Origin: Malachius bipustulatus
Taxonomy: Eukaryota; Arthropoda; Insecta; Coleoptera; Melyridae
Assembly (NCBI GenBank): GCA_910589415.1
Contig: OU342633.1
Span: 56,042,404-56,106,403 of the forward strand
Direction of reading: 5' to 3'
DNA: 64,000 nucleotides
Part shown: positions 60,187 to 64,000 of the stretch, in pieces
Position numbering within the stretch: position 1 is the stretch's first letter
Layout: every line of letters starts with the position of its first letter
The notes under the pieces: model-generated
What the model was told of the DNA's origin: nothing
The model's database searches: none
The model's input: the letters and a program-made list of their open reading frames with translations, nothing else
Translations under genes and position numbers: made by a program

Positions 60187-63100
60187 TGCCACCTCCTCGA
60201 ACAGCAAACAAAACGAAAAAGAAAAATTACGAGCCGCACGCTTACCGAGCTGCTTGGATATGTTCATGAGCCACTTTACGTCGTCGCCGTAGGGCGGGNN
60301 NNNNNNNNNNNNNNNNNNNNNNNNNNNNNNNNNNNNNNNNNNNNNNNNNNNNNNNNNNNNNNNNNNNNNNNNNNNNNNNNNNNNNNNNNNNNNNNNNNNN
60401 NNNNNNNNNNNNNNNNNNNNNNNNNNNNNNNNNNNNNNNNNNNNNNNNNNNNNNNNNNNNNNNNNNNNNNNNNNNNNNNNNNNNNNNNNNNNNNNNNNCG
60501 TCGCCGTAGGGCGGGTTGCGGGCATACTTGGCCTGTGGGCGATCGTCGTGGACGCGACGCGCGAGCGTCTCCATCGCGAGCATCCCCACGCGGTAAGCAG
60601 CCAGCAGATAGCGGAGCTGCGCGTGGCTGACCGTCTGCGGACCAGAATGGTGACCGTGCGGAGCCACACGTGGCCCTCTACCTCCTCCTCCCATGGAAGG
60701 ACCTGCTGCACTGACAGCACCCACCTGCAGCACACAATAAAACAATATTTATGGAAGTGCAGTTATGGTGTGAGTCCGGATGTAAACTACACCAGCACTC
60801 CCCCATGTGGAACGGTTATGTTATGGTCTGGTGGTCATTCATCCCCCACAGATCAAGAAGATTATCGTTTAAGACTTTTACATTGTTCCAGAACATGTAA
60901 CATGAAGAACATGAATGTATTATCGAATGTTCCGGAATATCCTAAGTATTCTTGGAAGTTCTGGAATTCTCTAGAATGTTGAGAGAATGTTTTAGAAAGT
61001 TCCAAAATGTTCTAGAATTTTCTATTATTCTATCTAGAAGTTTCAGACTGTTCAGAATGCTTATGATGAATGTGTTCTAGGATTTTCTATTTGAGGATGT
61101 TCTAGAGGTTACGGAATGATCTAAAATGTTCTAAAATGTTGAAGAGATTTCCAGAATGTCCCAGAGTATTCTAGAAAGTTATGATCCTTGAAAGATGAAG
61201 AAGTTAATGTTCTGGACAGATCTAGAATGCGATAGAAAGTTGAAGAATGGTCTAGAATGTTCCAGATTATTCGTGAATGTTCTTGAACGATCTGAAATAT
61301 TCAAAAATGTTTTGGAATGTTTCATAGTGTTGTTCTAGAATACATACTTAGAATGTTTGAAAAGTCCCATAATTTTCTTAAATATTCCAGAACATTCTGC
61401 AAAGTTCAAGAAAATATCAGATTGTTCTAAAATATTGCAGAATGTTCTGGAAAAGTCCATAATCTTATAGATAGTTCAAGATTATTCTAAAATGTTTAAG
61501 AAAACTCAGGGATTCTTCTGGGATGTTTATGGAATGTTTTATGACCATAAACATCCCCTCAACATGACCAAGAACATCCTCGAAGACCTTCAAGGATGTT
61601 CTTGAATGTCCCAACATGTTCTAGAAAGTTTCAGTTTATAGAATGTTCTACAAAGTTTTGGAACGTCTTAGAATTTTATAGAATGTTATAACTGAAGAAC
61701 GTTTTAGAATGTCCCGAAATGTTAAGGCTGTTTAAAATGTTTTGGAATGTTCCAGAATGTTCATAAATGTTCTAAAATCATTTTGAATGATCTGGAATGT
61801 TTTGAGAAAATGTGTCATATTCACGTCATACATCCTAGAACATTCAGGGAGCTTTCTAGAACATTCCAGAACTTTCCAGCATATTTACATTACTAAATTT
61901 TCTAGAACATTCCAGAACAATCGTGAAACTTTCTAAAACATCCTGAACCTTTTTAGAACATTCTGCTGCGACATTCTAAAAAATAAATAAATAGAAAAAA
62001 AAAATAAAAAATAAAAAAAAGAAAAGTTCCAGAAAAGTGGGTTTTCTTCTTCTATAAACCGAAAAACTTACCTGCGGCGGCGGTAACGTGACCGAATACA
62101 ACCCGGTAGCCTTGAAGGGTCCCTGAGCGGCGATGGGGCGAACGCCGGACGGCTGCGCGATGGTGACGGCGGTAGTGTAATATTGGATGGGTCCCGCGGG
62201 CGGCGGTGGCTGCTGCCCGCCAGCTTGGCCCTGATACGGAGGCGCCAGCAACGGCGGCCCCTGCGGTACGGGATACGCCGCGGCGGGATGCGGCGGCGGC
62301 GGCGGAGCCTGCAGGTAGGCTGGCGGGGCGGGTGGACCTTGCGCGGGTCCGGGCGGCGGCTGCAGGCCCGCCGCGGAATACTGCTGGGGAACGCCGGGAG
62401 GCGGGGGCGCCGTCGGCGGCGAGTACTGATGGAACTGGTACACCTGCATGTGATGGTGGGGCGGAGGTGGGGGCGCCGCGGTCATGGCGTGCGGATGCAT
62501 GGTTCCCCCGTACGGATGTACCCAGTTATAATGGCCGACCGTGTAGGGAATGGGTACGGACGCCAGAGTGGTGACTGTGGGGGGCGGCGGCGGAGGGAAG
62601 AGGGCCGGAGGAGCGGTTACCACCACGGGCAGATTACAGGTGCTTCCTGGTCCGAGTTCCCCGGCACCGGGCGGAGCCTCGATCAAGGCGATGAAAGAGC
62701 CGTGAGGCGGGGGCGACGGCTCCTCGGTCATGGCCATCGACGGTGGCTCGGAAGGAGCGTCACGGATGTACAGTTCGTGCCAGTAACGGGCGACCTGACG
62801 ACGGGGAAACAAAAAAAAATTATTCGAATTCAAAATATTTCAATTCGATCGAAATGCTGTTTGAATAGAAAGTAAGAGCGACCGTCACCTGGAAGAGGAC
62901 CTCAGGATAGACGCCGCCCCCCTTGGCGGCGCCCTCGACCGTCAGACAGGCATGTTCCAGCATGTCGTCGCTCTGCTCCTTGCACTGCAGGATGGCGCGC
63001 GTGATCTCGTTCGGATTGAGAGCGGCGGCGTGCGGCAGGCAGCTCAGAGCCAGCTCGGCGGCCGCGCGTACCATGTTCGGGTCGCAGCCGCGAGACGCTC

Positions 63101-64000
63101 GATCCGCGATGCTGGCCGCCTCGGGCGGAGTCAGGTGCCCCTCCCACGTGTCGATCAGGAACGAAATGGCCGCCGCGCCAATCTCCATCGCTTGTCCTGA
63201 AAGTGCAAACAAGATAAGAAAACTCGCCGTAAAATTGCGCCGTCGAACAACAAACGAACAAACGAACGAACGGTGCTCACCAGTAATCCAGGAGACGTGC
63301 GAACTGTACGTTCGACTCAGCCAATTGGGGCTGACGCAGTTGTGCAGGCCGAGGGCGTAGAGGCCCAGCTGGAAGGCGCACATGTGCAGTGCGCGATGGG
63401 GCCCGTGACTGTGCTGGCTGGCAGACGGCTGCGTGAACAGCGAGGTGCTGCTGGAGCCGCCGGCCTTCGTCAGGACCGTCTTAGCCAGCTCGAACGTGAA
63501 GTGCGCACCGGCCTCCGAGGGCTGGTTCGGCAGGCTGGGGTAGGCGCGCTTGCCCTTGTAGCGGGGCTCCTTGGAGATGCGGGCGGCGGCGGCGGGCGGG
63601 GGCTGCGCCGTCGAAGGCAACTGCATCGGAGGCATCCCTGTCGCGGACAAGAGGGTAGACGAGGTTTCGGGGGTCGTTGACAACGGGGGGCGACTGCAGC
63701 ATCCTGAAACGACGATAATAATTGTTTCAATACACCCCCTACTGCTGTTACCGGTCGGTCGGTAGGTGGTAAGTACTACTTACCCATATCGGGAGGTACA
63801 GTTTGAGCGACAGCGGCCGCATCACCACCGATCGTACAGTACGGCGGCATTTGCGACGACATTACGCAATCGGCTGCGTTGGGGGCGGAGGCGTGTGGCT
63901 CGTCCCTCAGGCGCATGTTGGAGAAGCGACTGCGCAAGGGAGGGTTGGCGGAGTAGTAGGCGCCGACAACGGGCGCCCTCAGCAACTGATGCACCTCCCG
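59249..64000 (-). CDS. Dora: ZSWIM8 / Dora, C-terminal part (5' end outside window)
   Basis: Minus-strand exons: 64000-63784 (partial), 63703-63281, 63196-62889, 62794-62072, 60724-60246 (containing 200 N), 59913-59592 and 59315-59249 (stop TGA). Phases agree if the gap plus one 17-bp flank copy is removed from the fifth. Diagnostic ZSWIM8 blocks are VSWITGQAMEIGAAAISFLI, WEGHLTPPEAASIADRAS, NMVRAAAELALSCLPHA, CKEQSDDMLEHACLTVEGAA, KGGGVYPEVLFQVARYW, KYARNPPYGDDVKWLMNIS and the last exon SKSCKKELWMQINNAIQTN. Exon 62794-62072 is a Pro/Ala/Gly/Gln-rich low-complexity linker. ZSWIM8 is the substrate receptor of a Cullin-RING ubiquitin ligase that degrades Argonaute during target-directed microRNA decay; fly Dora does the same. 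The SWIM and BC/Cullin-box region lies upstream, beyond the window. Coding exons are strongly GC-rich. Opposite-strand frames of up to 230 codons are shadows. Confidence 0.95.
59440..59519 (+). mobile_element. LINE 3' end in the last ZSWIM8 intron
   Basis: GGGTTCGCCC hairpin (59474-59483) followed by AT-rich sequence and an (AAAT)n tail (TAAAATAAATAAATAAATAA). It lies antisense to the gene in the intron 59316-59591. Confidence 0.6.
60103..60187. repeat. (CT)n / (GA)n microsatellite in ZSWIM8 intron
   Basis: About 40 CT units with one TTT interruption. On the transcribed strand it is (GA)n starting roughly 58 nt after the donor at 60245. Nearby are a C12 run (59995-60006) and CT-rich tracts. 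Confidence 0.9.
60299..60498. other. assembly gap of exactly 200 N, probably false
   Basis: The 17 bases before the gap (60282-60298, CGTCGCCGTAGGGCGGG) equal the 17 after it (60499-60515). Joining at this overlap gives one continuous ZSWIM8 exon of 262 bp in frame (ARNPPYGDDVKW), as in the family. Confidence 0.85.
60880..61980. repeat. degenerate array of heat-shock-element-like TTCnnGAA units
   Basis: About 1.1 kb inside the ZSWIM8 intron 60725-62071 is dominated by variants of AGAATGTTCTAGAATGTTCC. The orientation switches from AGAATGTTC (60880 to about 61790) to GAACATTCC (about 61830-61980). Two perfect four-unit inverted TTC/GAA arrays, TTCTAGAACATTCCAGAAC, lie at 61854-61872 and 61900-61918. 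A three-unit one, GAATGTTCCGGAA, is at 60925-60937. Most other units are decayed. No ORF. It may be simply a decayed satellite. Confidence 0.8.

Noticed and set aside
62183..62875. Plus-strand ORFs (230 and 122 codons) over ZSWIM8
   Set aside because: They are Arg/Gly-rich shadows of the proline-rich ZSWIM8 exon on the minus strand, with no independent support.
1..64000. CRISPR array or prokaryotic-type operon
   Set aside because: No regularly spaced direct repeats with unique spacers; the genes have spliceosomal introns.

Overview
The window is nuclear DNA from an arthropod, very probably an insect. The evidence is spliced genes with GT-AG introns, AT-rich DNA full of transposons, and recognisable insect-type orthologues. 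Short TAGGTAGG/TACCTACC words recur throughout, as in several hemipteran and lepidopteran genomes, but I cannot name the order. I see no rRNA, tRNA or CRISPR.

Layout. (1) About 1.0-5.0 kb, plus strand: a small five-coding-exon gene that joins a coiled coil to a canonical nuclear-receptor DNA-binding domain and stops straight after it, with no ligand-binding domain. Its introns hold MITEs and a foldback element. (2) About 6-33 kb: a transposon graveyard with deep nesting. It holds 5'-truncated LINEs, an IS630/Tc1-like relic with 42-bp TIRs, a solo LTR, and two tandem direct copies of an undescribed ~1.45-kb DNA element. Copy 1 was hit by an R2-clade retrotransposon that was itself hit by a Jockey fragment. 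Copy 2 was hit by a hAT MITE and by a BEL/Pao element that contains a reversed Ty3/Gypsy element. (3) 33.7-37.7 kb, plus strand: a complete nine-exon TRAPPC9/brunelleschi gene with tiny introns. (4) 38.3-43.4 kb: LINE fragments and a 1.2-kb foldback, hit by a LINE that was hit by a small TIR element. (5) 46.7-52.5 kb, minus strand: a complete six-exon Amphiphysin gene (BAR plus SH3). (6) 52.5-59.2 kb: mostly non-coding, AT-rich, with simple repeats. (7) 59.2-64.0 kb, minus strand: the 3' half of the ZSWIM8/Dora gene. It carries a 200-N gap that looks false and an intron holding about 1.1 kb of heat-shock-element-like repeats.

The host genes are functionally unrelated: a possible transcription factor, a TRAPPII tether subunit, a membrane-curvature scaffold, and a ubiquitin-ligase receptor for target-directed microRNA decay. 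The strongest leads are the coiled-coil/DBD-only receptor, the HSE-like intronic array, the R2-clade element whose ~1,123-codon frame is broken only by one 804-bp insertion, and a hairpin shared by the 3' ends of several LINEs.

All calls come from reading sequence. No similarity search or folding was run.
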